From: DATAAZ01 sp036259875
Lineage (GTDB): Bacteria > Actinomycetota > Thermoleophilia > Gaiellales > Gaiellaceae
NCBI GenBank assembly: GCA_036259875.1
Contig: DATAAZ010000026.1
Span: 32,777 to 96,776, forward strand
Length of the DNA: 64,000 nt
Direction: 5' to 3'
Shown in pieces: positions 43,002-50,696 of this stretch; the first letter of the stretch is position 1; the number at the start of each line of letters is the position of its first letter. Position numbers and translations under genes: made by a program. Under the pieces are notes generated by a model, which saw only the letters and a program-made list of their open reading frames with translations, was not told where the DNA came from and did no database searches.

Positions 43002-43559
43002 ATGCGGCGGGTAGGGTCCGGGCGGATCGTGCTCGAGGTTGACGGCCGTCCGTGGCGGACCGTCCCTGCCGACGTCGTCGTTCGCGCGGGGCTCGCGCCG
43101 GGGCTCGAGCTCGACCGCCCGGCGCTTCGACGCGTTCGTCGCGAGCTCGCGCGGGCGCGGGCCCTCGACGTCGCCGGTCGCGCGCTCGCGCAGGGAGACG
43201 TCTCGTCGCGCCGGCTGGAAGAGCGGCTGCGGCGTGCGGACGTCGCCCAGCCGGTCGCCGCGAGCGTGCTCGCCGGGCTCCGGCGCGCGGGCGTCGCGGA
43301 CGACGCGCGCGCCGCACGGGCCCGCGCGGAGGTGCTTGCGGCGCGGGGCTGGGGCGACGAGGCCGTCGCGGCGCGCCTCGAAGCAGATGGGTTCGACGAG
43401 ATGGACGTGCGCGGCGCGCTCGCCGCGCTCGACCCCGAGCTACCGCGGGCGCGGGCGCTCGTCGGCCGGGAGCCCGACGCTCGCCGGGCGGCGCGGCTCC
43501 TCGCTCGGCGTGGCTTCGCCGACGAGACGGCCGAGTCGCTCCTCGGGGGGCTGGACTAG
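43002..43559 (+). CDS. recX: Regulatory protein RecX
   Basis: A 185-aa helical repeat protein that modulates RecA filaments. Typical features: ALDVAGRALAQGDVSSRRLEERL, an RRAGVADDARAARA block and Arg/Ala-rich triple-helix repeats through RRGFADETAESLLGGLD. recA-recX order is standard. Start ATG 43002 with GGAG 9 nt upstream. Confidence 0.88.
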   Translation: MRRVGSGRIVLEVDGRPWRTVPADVVVRAGLAPGLELDRPALRRVRRELARARALDVAGRALAQGDVSSRRLEERLRRADVAQPVAASVLAGLRRAGVADDARAARARAEVLAARGWGDEAVAARLEADGFDEMDVRGALAALDPELPRARALVGREPDARRAARLLARRGFADETAESLLGGLD

Positions 43560-43575
43560 TCGGGCGTCGACGGGC

Positions 43576-43802
43576 TAGGATACGAAACACACGCGACACT
43601 AAAACGCCTGCAAGGGAACGGCTTTTCGCCGAATCGGAAGCGAACCGGATCGAAAACGCGGTAGACCGAACGATGAACAGGTCAGCGAGTAGACGGAGGG
43701 TCTCAACGGCAAGACGGTAGGACGCGCTGCGAAGCGTCCCGCCTGCTCGCACCCGATTCCCCGAAAACGGCCGTTCCTACGGGCTGAACGTAGGAGCGAG
43801 CA
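43576..43802 (+). promoter_or_regulatory. Long structured 5' leader of rny with sequestered ribosome site
   Basis: TAGGAT at 43576-43581 is a candidate -10 box; the leader would be about 215 nt. Hairpins: GGACGC (43720-43725) with GCGTCC (43734-43739); TCCTACG (43775-43781) with CGTAGGA (43789-43795); and TGCTCGC (43744-43750) with GCGAGCA (43796-43802), the latter ending at the ATG. The ribosome site AGGAG (43792-43796) lies wholly inside the last two helices, so translation should need the structure opened. I do not recognise a known riboswitch. Confidence 0.6.
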
Positions 43803-45341
43803 ATGCTGGTTGAGATCGGAATGCTCGTCGCGGGCGTCGTCCTCGGCGTGCTCCTCGGCGTCGTCGCCGGATCTCGCCTCTTCTTGGCGCGAAGGTTCTC
43901 GGCCGCGCAGACGGACGTCGAGCGCGTCACCGCAGACGCACGCCGCGCGGCGGAAGCGATTCGCCGCGAGGCGCAGGTGGAGGCGAAGGAGGAGGCGCTG
44001 CGGCTGCGTGCCGACGCCGAGCAGGAGCTCACCGCGCGCCGCGCCGAGTCGATCAAGATCGAGGAGCGGATCGCGGCGAAGGAAGGCGAGATCGATCGCA
44101 AGCTCACGGAGGTCGAGCGGCGCGAGCAGTCGCTCGCGGACCGCGAGACGCACGTCAGGCAGCTCCAGGAGGAGCTGAAGGCGGCGAAGGACGCAGAGGT
44201 CCGCGAGCTCGAGCGCGTAGCCGGGCTCACGAGTGCGGATGCGAAGCGACAGCTCCTCGAGCGGACCGAGGAGCTCGTCCGCCACGAGATGGCGCGCATG
44301 GTGCGTCTCGCGGAGGAGGAGGCGCAGTCCGAGGCGAGGCGTCGCGCGCGGAACCTGGTCGCGGACGCGCTCCAGCGCGTCGCCGCGAGCCATGCCGCCG
44401 AGACGACGGTGTCCCTCGTCGAGCTTCCCTCCGACGACATGAAGGGGCGGATCATCGGTCGCGAGGGGCGGAACATCCGCGCGCTCGAGAACCTGACCGG
44501 CGTCGACTTCATCATCGACGACACGCCGCAGGCCGTCGTCCTCTCGTCGTTCGACGGCGTTCGGCGCGAGGTCGCGAAGCTGACGCTGCAGAAGCTCGTC
44601 GAGGACGGACGCATCCACCCGGCCCGGATCGAGGAGATGTACTACCAGTCGAAGGCAGAGATCGACGAGCACATCCACCAGGTCGGCGAACAGGCCGTCT
44701 TCGAGGCGAACATCGGGTCGATGCACGAGGAGCTCGTGAAGCTGCTCGGGCGCCTGCGCTACCGGACGAGCTACGGGCAGAACATCCTCAAGCACTCGCT
44801 CGAGTGTGCTCACCTGGCCGGCATCATGGCCGCCGAGCTGGGCGCGAGCTCGAAGACCGCGAAGCGCGCCGCGCTCCTCCACGACGTCGGGAAGGCTCTC
44901 ACGCACGAGGTGGAGGGCTCGCACGCGCTCATCTCGGCCGCGCAGGCCCGCAAATTCGGCGAGTCGCAGCACGTCGTCCACGCGATCGAGGCACACCACT
45001 ACGAGGTGCAGCCGCAGACCGTCGAGGCGGTCCTCGTGATCGCCGCGGACGCGATCTCGGCCTCGCGGCCGGGCGCGCGCGGCGAGAGCCTCGAGAACTA
45101 CATCAAGCGGCTCGAGACGCTCGAGGAGATCGCATCGGCGAAGCGTGGCGTCGAGCGGGTCTTCGCGCTCCAGGCAGGGCGCGAGATCCGCGTCATGGTG
45201 AAGCCGGGCGAGGTCGACGACGACGAGGCGGCGCTCCTCTCGCACGAGATCGCGCGCGAGATCGAGGACCAGCTCGAGTACCCGGGTCAGATCAAGGTGA
45301 CGGTGATCCGAGAGAGCCGCGCCACCGAATACGCGAAATAG
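43803..45341 (+). CDS. rny: Ribonuclease Y
   Basis: A 512-aa membrane-bound endoribonuclease. One N-terminal helix (about 3-22), a long coiled coil (about 35-150), a KH domain with GRIIGREGRNIRALENLTGV near 216, and an HD domain with HDVGKALTHEVEGSH near 360. Length and order match Firmicutes RNase Y. With RNase J and PNPase it suggests a Firmicutes-like degradation machinery. Initiated at ATG 43803 behind a structured leader. Confidence 0.96.
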   Translation: MLVEIGMLVAGVVLGVLLGVVAGSRLFLARRFSAAQTDVERVTADARRAAEAIRREAQVEAKEEALRLRADAEQELTARRAESIKIEERIAAKEGEIDRKLTEVERREQSLADRETHVRQLQEELKAAKDAEVRELERVAGLTSADAKRQLLERTEELVRHEMARMVRLAEEEAQSEARRRARNLVADALQRVAASHAAETTVSLVELPSDDMKGRIIGREGRNIRALENLTGVDFIIDDTPQAVVLSSFDGVRREVAKLTLQKLVEDGRIHPARIEEMYYQSKAEIDEHIHQVGEQAVFEANIGSMHEELVKLLGRLRYRTSYGQNILKHSLECAHLAGIMAAELGASSKTAKRAALLHDVGKALTHEVEGSHALISAAQARKFGESQHVVHAIEAHHYEVQPQTVEAVLVIAADAISASRPGARGESLENYIKRLETLEEIASAKRGVERVFALQAGREIRVMVKPGEVDDDEAALLSHEIAREIEDQLEYPGQIKVTVIRESRATEYAK

Positions 45342-45349
45342 AACCGGCC

Positions 45350-45441
45350 CGGGAACGGAGCAACCGCATGGGTTCCCGTCGGCGCGCTCCTTCTTCGCGC
45401 GCCAAGAACGCCGCAGCGCGCCTCGCCGGGCGAAGCCCGGC
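45350..45441 (+). terminator. Three hairpins after rny
   Basis: CGGGAAC (45350-45356) with GTTCCCG (45372-45378); GGCGCGC (45381-45387) with GCGCGCC (45397-45403); GCCGGGC (45425-45431) with GCCCGGC (45435-45441), loop GAA. None has a T tract. Together they probably end the recA-recX-rny region before the miaB promoter. Confidence 0.5.
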
Positions 45442-45490
45442 TTCGGCGGCCGATCGCCTCGGTCCAAGCGGGAGCGCGCCGCGGCGTGGC

Positions 45491-45496
45491 TATCCT
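45491..45496 (+). promoter_or_regulatory. -10 box TATCCT before the miaB leader ORF
   Basis: TATCCT (TANNNT) lies 9 nt before ATG 45506, which opens an 8-codon ORF ending on the miaB start codon. Confidence 0.45.
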
Positions 45497-45505
45497 CTCC
45501 CGGAA

Positions 45506-45532
45506 ATGCGGCGCGTTTTCCGGGTTCGATGA
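45506..45532 (+). CDS. Putative 8-aa leader ORF coupled to miaB
   Basis: ATG 45506 opens MRRVFRVR; the TGA (45530-45532) overlaps the miaB ATG as CGATGA. miaB itself has no ribosome site. It is the third case in the window of the same arrangement. Confidence 0.42.
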   Translation: MRRVFRVR

Positions 45533-46854
45533 AGCGCTACCACGTAACGACGTTCGGGTGCCAGATGAACGCCCACGACTCCGAGCGGATCAAGGGGATG
45601 CTCGAGTCGCTCGGGCTCGGCGAGGTGCCCGCTCAGGCGGAGGCGGACGTGATCGTCTTCAACACCTGCACGATCCGCGAAAAGCCCGACCAGCGCTTCG
45701 CCGCGCACCTCGCCCAGGCGAAGGCTTTGAAGGACGCGGATCCCGAGAAGGTGATCGCGGTCGGCGGTTGCTACGCCGAGGCGCAGCGCGAGCGGCTCTT
45801 CCAGCTCTACCCGTACGTCGACGTGGCGTTCGGGCCGGGCTCGATCCCGCACCTTGCCGAGTGGATCGGGGCCGGGGGCCTCGGGGTCGCGCGCGGGCGC
45901 TTCGGCCTCGAGGAGCGCGCGTTCGCGGGCGATCTCCCCATGCATCGCGAGCGCCCCTTTCAGGCGTGGGTACAGGTCTCGATGGGCTGCAACTCGAAGT
46001 GCGCCTACTGCATCGTCCCCGCCGTACGCGGCCGTGAGGTAAGCCGGCGGCCGGGCGAGATCGTCGCGGAGGTGTCGCGGCTCGCCCGCGAAGGCGTCAA
46101 GGAGGTAACGCTCCTCGGCCAGAACGTGAACTCCTGGGGGCGCGACCTGACGCCCGACCTCAAGACCGAGTTCGGCGAGCTCCTGCGGGCGTGCGACGCG
46201 GTCGACGGGATCGACCGGATCCGGTTCACGAGCCCGCACCCCAAGGACTTTCGCGAGCCGGTGATCGCTGCGATTGCCGAGTGCGAGGCGGTCTGCGAGC
46301 ACGTCCACCTCCCGCTTCAGTCGGGCTCCAGCCGCATCCTGAAGGCGATGCGGCGCACGTACGACCCCGACCGCTACGTGCGCCTGGTGGATCGTCTCCG
46401 CGCCGCGATTCCCGACCTCGCCCTGGGGACCGACATCATCGTCGGCTTCCCGGGCGAGACCGAGGCGGACTTTCGCGAGACGCTCGCGGTCGTCCAGCGC
46501 GTCCGCTACGACAGCGCGTTCACGTTCATCTACTCGCCCCGGCGCGGGACGGAAGCGGCGGCGATGCCCGATCAGGTTACGGACGAGGTGAAACGTGAGC
46601 GGCTCGCGCGGCTCGTCGATCTCGTGCAGCGGATCGCGGCGGAGCGCAATGCCGAGCGGGTCGGGCTCGTCGAGGAGGTCCTCGTCGAGGGGCCGAGCCG
46701 GACCGACCCGGCCAAGCTGCGCGGGCGAACGCGTCGAAACACGACCGTCAATTTCACGGGGACCGCGCGACTCGGCGAGCTGGTGGACGTACGGATCGAT
46801 GCCGCGACGTCGACGACGCTTGGCGGCCGCGCAGCCACTCTCGCTGCCGCGTAG
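45529..46854 (+). CDS. miaB: tRNA-2-methylthio-N6-dimethylallyladenosine synthase
   Basis: A 441-aa radical-SAM methylthiotransferase modifying A37 of tRNAs. The N-terminal cluster cysteines lie in TTFGCQMN, VFNTCTIREK and VGGCYAEA. The radical-SAM motif CNSKCAYC has Cys154, Cys158 and Cys161. A C-terminal TRAM domain is present (LVEEVLVEGPSRTDPAKLRG). It acts on the product of MiaA, encoded about 250 nt downstream. Confidence 0.96.
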   Translation: MKRYHVTTFGCQMNAHDSERIKGMLESLGLGEVPAQAEADVIVFNTCTIREKPDQRFAAHLAQAKALKDADPEKVIAVGGCYAEAQRERLFQLYPYVDVAFGPGSIPHLAEWIGAGGLGVARGRFGLEERAFAGDLPMHRERPFQAWVQVSMGCNSKCAYCIVPAVRGREVSRRPGEIVAEVSRLAREGVKEVTLLGQNVNSWGRDLTPDLKTEFGELLRACDAVDGIDRIRFTSPHPKDFREPVIAAIAECEAVCEHVHLPLQSGSSRILKAMRRTYDPDRYVRLVDRLRAAIPDLALGTDIIVGFPGETEADFRETLAVVQRVRYDSAFTFIYSPRRGTEAAAMPDQVTDEVKRERLARLVDLVQRIAAERNAERVGLVEEVLVEGPSRTDPAKLRGRTRRNTTVNFTGTARLGELVDVRIDAATSTTLGGRAATLAAA

Positions 46855-47087
46855 CCGGACGTTCGACCTGCGCGGCTCACCGCTGCCCGGAGCGCGAGGA
46901 GACCCGCTCGCGATGGGGCACCGAAGGACGACGGTGTGAGCTCGTGCGGCGTGCGCTTCTGGCGGACGTCTGCGATCGGGGTTCGGCGCGCCGGCGGCGA
47001 GGCCGATCACGAAGAGCGTCACCATGGCGACCGGACAAGCGAGACCGCGTTCGCGGCGATCGGCGCGAACAGGGGCAGGCGAGCGCC

Positions 47088-47093
47088 TACAGT
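47088..47093 (+). promoter_or_regulatory. -10 box TACAGT, leaderless start of miaA
   Basis: TACAGT (TANNNT) lies 7 nt before ATG 47101. No ribosome site. The preceding 230 nt after miaB hold no recognisable gene. Confidence 0.55.
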
Positions 47094-47100
47094 GGACGAG

Positions 47101-48021
47101 ATGGATGCCTCGTTGCGTCCGCGCGTGATCGCCATCTTCGGGCCGACGGCCTCGGGGAAGTCCGACGTCGCCGAAGCTTTGGCCGCACGAATCCCCGCCG
47201 ACCTCGTGTCGGCGGACGCGATGCAGGTCTACCGAGGCTTGCCGATCCTGACGAACCAGTCCTCGTTCCCGACGCGCCTCGTCGGGATCTGGCCGCTCGA
47301 TCACGAGGGCTCGGTCGGCGAGTACCAGCGGCTCGCCCACCCGACGATCGACGCGATCCTGGAGCGCGGCCGGATGCCCGTCGTGGTCGGCGGTACCGGC
47401 CTCTACCTCCGCGCCGCGCTCGCCTCGCTCGACCTGCCTCCGCCGCCGCCGCCCGAGGTGCGCGCGCATTTCGACGCCCTCTATGACCGGGTCGGGCCCG
47501 ACCGCGCCCACGAGCTCCTGCGCGAGCGCGACGTGGCCGCGGCCGCGGCAGTCCACCCACACGATCGCCGCCGCGTCGTTCGCGCGCTCGAGCTGGTCGA
47601 GGCGGGGAGCTCCCTGCGGCGGCGCGACGACCGGCTCTGGGCCGCCGACACGCGCCACCCGACGCTCGTCGTCGGGCTCGAGATCCCGCGGACGGAGCTC
47701 TGGCGGCGGATCGAAGCACGGACGCGGACGATGTTCGAGCGCGGCGTCGAGGAGGAGGTTCGCCACGCGCTCACGCGGCCACTCTCGCGAACCGCGGCAG
47801 CGATCCACGGCCTGCGCGACGTCGCCGAGCTTCCGCGCGACGAGGCGATCGAGGCGATCGTCCTCCGAACGCGGAGGTACGCGGCGTATCAACGGAGATG
47901 GATGCGCCGCGTCCCCGACCTCGTTACCGTTCGCGGCGACCGCTCCGCCGCGGAGGTCGCCGATGAGGTTCTCGAAATGGCACGCGCTCGGCAACGCCTA
48001 CCTGCTCGTCGAGCGGTCTGA
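47101..48021 (+). CDS. miaA: tRNA dimethylallyltransferase
   Basis: A 306-aa enzyme transferring a dimethylallyl group to A37. VIAIFGPTASGKSDVAEAL is the P-loop, DLVSADAMQVYRGLPILTN the DSxQ-like catalytic block, VVVGGTGLYLRAAL the next conserved piece, and RRYAAYQRRWMRR the tRNA-contacting end. ATG 47101 follows a -10 box by 7 nt; the open frame extends upstream without similarity. The 3' end overlaps dapF by 59 nt. Confidence 0.95.
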   Translation: MDASLRPRVIAIFGPTASGKSDVAEALAARIPADLVSADAMQVYRGLPILTNQSSFPTRLVGIWPLDHEGSVGEYQRLAHPTIDAILERGRMPVVVGGTGLYLRAALASLDLPPPPPPEVRAHFDALYDRVGPDRAHELLRERDVAAAAAVHPHDRRRVVRALELVEAGSSLRRRDDRLWAADTRHPTLVVGLEIPRTELWRRIEARTRTMFERGVEEEVRHALTRPLSRTAAAIHGLRDVAELPRDEAIEAIVLRTRRYAAYQRRWMRRVPDLVTVRGDRSAAEVADEVLEMARARQRLPARRAV

Positions 48022-48736
48022 GGTCGGGCGTGAGCTGACGGCCGATCTCGCCCGCCGCCTCTGCGACGTCCACTTCGGCATCGGGGCCGACGGCGTCGTC
48101 GAGGTCGTTCGCGGGGAGGGCGCCGCCGCCGACGTCGCGATCTGGAACTCCGACGGCTCCACGGCGGAGTTTTCCGGGAACGGTGCGCGGATCGCCGCGC
48201 GGTGGCTCGCGGACGTCGTCGATGCGGACTCAGTTCGCCTGCGCGTCGGCGAGCGCGAGGTGGAGGCGCGGCTCCGCGACGAGGACATCGAACTGAACGT
48301 GGGCGCGGTCAACGTCGGCCCACCCGACGTCCTCGAACTGCACGGCGAGCCGCTCTCCTTCACGCCCGTCTCGCTCGGCAACCAGCACGCCGTCCTGCGC
48401 CTTGATTTCGACGAGATCGACGCCCGGTTCTACGGACCGGTCTTCCAGGACGACCCGCGGTTTCCGGGCGGGACCAACGTGCAACTCGTCCGGGTCCTCG
48501 GTCCGCACGAGCTTCGCGTCGCCGTCTGGGAGCGCGGGGCGGGCGCCACGCTCTCGTCCGGGTCGAGCGCGATCGCTGCAGCCGCCGCGGCGGTTGCGAA
48601 CGGGTGGTGCCAAAGCCCGATTACCGTGTCGTTCTCGCACGCCGGCGACCTCCTCGTCGAGCTGGACGGCGAGCTGCGTGCCCGCCTGACCGGACCCGCC
48701 GAGGAGATCTGCCGCGGCGAGACGGTCTTCCGTTAG
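47963..48736 (+). CDS. dapF: Diaminopimelate epimerase homologue with Ser replacing both catalytic Cys
   Basis: A 257-aa protein of the DapF fold: FSKWHALGNAYLLVE, HFGIGADGVVEV, NSDGSTAEFSGNGARIAAR, NQHAVLRLDF, ERGAGATLSSGSSAIAAA. In characterised DapF the two bases are Cys in MCGNG and ACGTG; here they are Ser71 (FSGNG) and Ser199 (SSGSS). The rest of the active-site frame is kept and the gene sits beside dapD-dapC-dapE, which favours a working member of a Ser-type subfamily, but epimerase activity is not assured. It overlaps miaA by 59 nt and the convergent dapD by 4 nt. Confidence 0.85.
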   Translation: MRFSKWHALGNAYLLVERSEVGRELTADLARRLCDVHFGIGADGVVEVVRGEGAAADVAIWNSDGSTAEFSGNGARIAARWLADVVDADSVRLRVGEREVEARLRDEDIELNVGAVNVGPPDVLELHGEPLSFTPVSLGNQHAVLRLDFDEIDARFYGPVFQDDPRFPGGTNVQLVRVLGPHELRVAVWERGAGATLSSGSSAIAAAAAAVANGWCQSPITVSFSHAGDLLVELDGELRARLTGPAEEICRGETVFR

Positions 48737-49548
48737 ACCGGAACGGCGTGCGTCCGAAGGGCCTCGTTGAGGCTCGTCTTCAGATCAGTCGACTCTGTCC
48801 GCTGGCCGATGATCAGCGCTCCGGGGATCGCGTACGTGCCGGCCGGGAACTCCCTGGGGCGAGTGCCGGGGATGACCACCGAGCGCGGCGGGACGTAGCC
48901 GCGGTGCTCGACCGGTTCCGGCCCGGTGACGTCGATCACGGCCGTCGACGCGGTCAGGACGACGTTCGCGCCGAGCACCGCCTGCTCGCCGACGACGACG
49001 CCCTCGACGACGATCGAGCGCGAGCCCACGAACGCACCGTCCTCGATGATCACCGGTCGTGCCTGCGGGGGCTCGAGAACGCCGCCGATCCCGACCCCGC
49101 CGGACAGGTGGACGTCCGCGCCGATTTGCGCGCACGAGCCGACCGTCGCCCACGTGTCGACCATCGTCCGCGGCCCCACCCATGCGCCGATGTTCACGTA
49201 GCTCGGCATCAAGACGACCCCGGGCGAGAGAAACGAGCCGTAGCGCGCGACGGCCGGCGGGACGACCCGCACGCCTCTCCGAGCGTAGTCGCGCTTGAGC
49301 GGCACCTTGTCGAGGTACTCGAACGGGCCGACCTCGATCGGCTCCATCTCGCGCAGGCGGAAAAGGAGGAGGATTGCTTTCTTCGCCCACTCGTTCACGA
49401 CCCAGCCGTCGGCGGCGCGCTCGGCGACGCGCGCCTCTCCCCGGTCGAGCAGCGCGATCGCCTCCTCGACCGCCTCGACGCCGTCGGCCGCCTGCTCGGG
49501 CGGCGTCTCCCAGAGCCGCTCGATCTCGCGTGCGAGCCGGGCGCTCAC
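48733..49548 (-). CDS. dapD: Tetrahydrodipicolinate N-succinyltransferase
   Basis: A 271-aa acyltransferase making N-succinyl-2-amino-6-ketopimelate. An N-terminal helical domain is followed by a left-handed beta helix of hexapeptide repeats (MPSYVNIGAWVGPRTMVDTW, GSCAQIGADVHLSGGVGIGG). The C-terminal part has GTYAIPGALIIGQRTES. It is of the DapD_Gram-negative type (271 aa), not the longer mycobacterial form. It overlaps dapC by 4 nt. Confidence 0.94.
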   Translation of the reverse strand: MSARLAREIERLWETPPEQAADGVEAVEEAIALLDRGEARVAERAADGWVVNEWAKKAILLLFRLREMEPIEVGPFEYLDKVPLKRDYARRGVRVVPPAVARYGSFLSPGVVLMPSYVNIGAWVGPRTMVDTWATVGSCAQIGADVHLSGGVGIGGVLEPPQARPVIIEDGAFVGSRSIVVEGVVVGEQAVLGANVVLTASTAVIDVTGPEPVEHRGYVPPRSVVIPGTRPREFPAGTYAIPGALIIGQRTESTDLKTSLNEALRTHAVPV

Positions 49549-50696
49549 AGAGCAGCCTGGAGGCGCTCGACTGCGCGGCGGCAGTCGTCCTCGGTCGGGA
49601 CGAGCGCGAAGCGGACGTAGCCCTCGCCGGCTTCCCCCAGGTAGGAGCCGGGGGTGACGACGACGCCTGCCTCGAGCAGGCGCTCTGCAAAACCCTCCGA
49701 CGTCTCGCCCGCCGGCACCTCGACCCAGAGGTAGATCGTCGCCCGGCTTCCGGCGACGCGAAGCCCCCGATGCTCGAGTGCCTCGATCAGGAGGCGGCGC
49801 TTGCGCGTGTAGACGGATCGGGCGCGCTCAACGTGGGCTTCGTCGTCCCACGCGACGACGGAGGCGCGTTGGACGAACTCCTGGGGCGCCGTGCCCATGT
49901 TCGGGCGGAAGGCGCGCAGCGCCGCGACGACGTCGGCGTCCCCCGCGGCGAACCCGGATCGATACCCCGTCATCGACGAGCGCTTGCTGAGGCTGTTGAA
50001 GACGACGACCCGCGCCCCGTCGGCGCGCGCCTGGAGCGCCGAGGGGGGCGGCTCGTCGAACCACAGCTCGCTGTACGCCTCGTCCGACGCGAGGACGAAC
50101 CCGTGCTCGGCCGCGAGGCCGGCGAGGAGCTGGTAGAACGAAAGCGGCGCGACGGCGCCGGTCGGGTTGTTCGGATAGTTGACCCAGACGACCGCCGCGC
50201 GCGTCCAGACGGCCTCGTCGACCGCATCGAGATCGGGGAGGAACGCGGCCTCCTCGCGAAGCGGAAGCCGGACGACTTCCGCATGGGCGAACGCCGCTCC
50301 ACGCTCGGGAACCGGGTAGCCCGGCTCCGTCGTCACGACCACGTTTCGCTCGCCGTCCGGCTCGACGACGAGCTGCGCGAAGGTGAAGATCGCCTCCTTG
50401 GATCCGTAGGTCGGGATCACCTCCCGCTCGGGATCGAGCGCCACCCCGAAGCGCCGCGTGACCCAGCGCGCGATCGCCTCGCGGAGCTCGGGAAGGCCGT
50501 GTGCGCGGGGGTACCCCTGGGTGAGCGGAAGCGCATCGACGAGTGCCTTCTGGATCCTGGGGTCGGTGCGCTCGCGTGGGTCGCCCATCCCGAAGTCGAC
50601 GAGCTCGATGCCGCGCGCGACGGCGCGCCGCTTAGCCTCGTCGAGGCGGATGAACGGATAGGTCGCCTGCGCCGCGAGGACTGGGGAGAGGCGCAT
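49545..50696 (-). CDS. dapC: Succinyldiaminopimelate aminotransferase
   Basis: A 383-aa class I PLP aminotransferase: VDFGMGDPRERTDPRI, VNYPNNPTGAVAPLSF, ASDEAYSELWF, the PLP-lysine block NSLSKRSSMTGYRSGF and YVRFALVPTEDDC. Specificity for succinyl-DAP is inferred from its place between dapE and dapD. The ATG overlaps the dapE stop (TGATG). TACGAT lies 7 nt before the ATG, but inside the dapE coding end, so an internal promoter is uncertain. Confidence 0.9.
   Translation of the reverse strand: MRLSPVLAAQATYPFIRLDEAKRRAVARGIELVDFGMGDPRERTDPRIQKALVDALPLTQGYPRAHGLPELREAIARWVTRRFGVALDPEREVIPTYGSKEAIFTFAQLVVEPDGERNVVVTTEPGYPVPERGAAFAHAEVVRLPLREEAAFLPDLDAVDEAVWTRAAVVWVNYPNNPTGAVAPLSFYQLLAGLAAEHGFVLASDEAYSELWFDEPPPSALQARADGARVVVFNSLSKRSSMTGYRSGFAAGDADVVAALRAFRPNMGTAPQEFVQRASVVAWDDEAHVERARSVYTRKRRLLIEALEHRGLRVAGSRATIYLWVEVPAGETSEGFAERLLEAGVVVTPGSYLGEAGEGYVRFALVPTEDDCRRAVERLQAAL

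Noticed and set aside
33789..43002. LexA/SOS box before recA or thpR
   Set aside because: No GAAC-N4-GTTC-like palindrome was found near either start.
43582..43800. rny leader as a known riboswitch or structural RNA (ydaO, tmRNA, RNase P, SRP)
   Set aside because: None of the consensus blocks of these RNAs could be matched by eye; kept only as an unclassified structured leader.
46936..47040. Minus-strand hydrophobic stretch MVTLFVIGLAAGAPN in the miaB-miaA spacer, as a gene remnant
   Set aside because: Too short, no family similarity beyond hydrophobicity, no start signal; probably chance.
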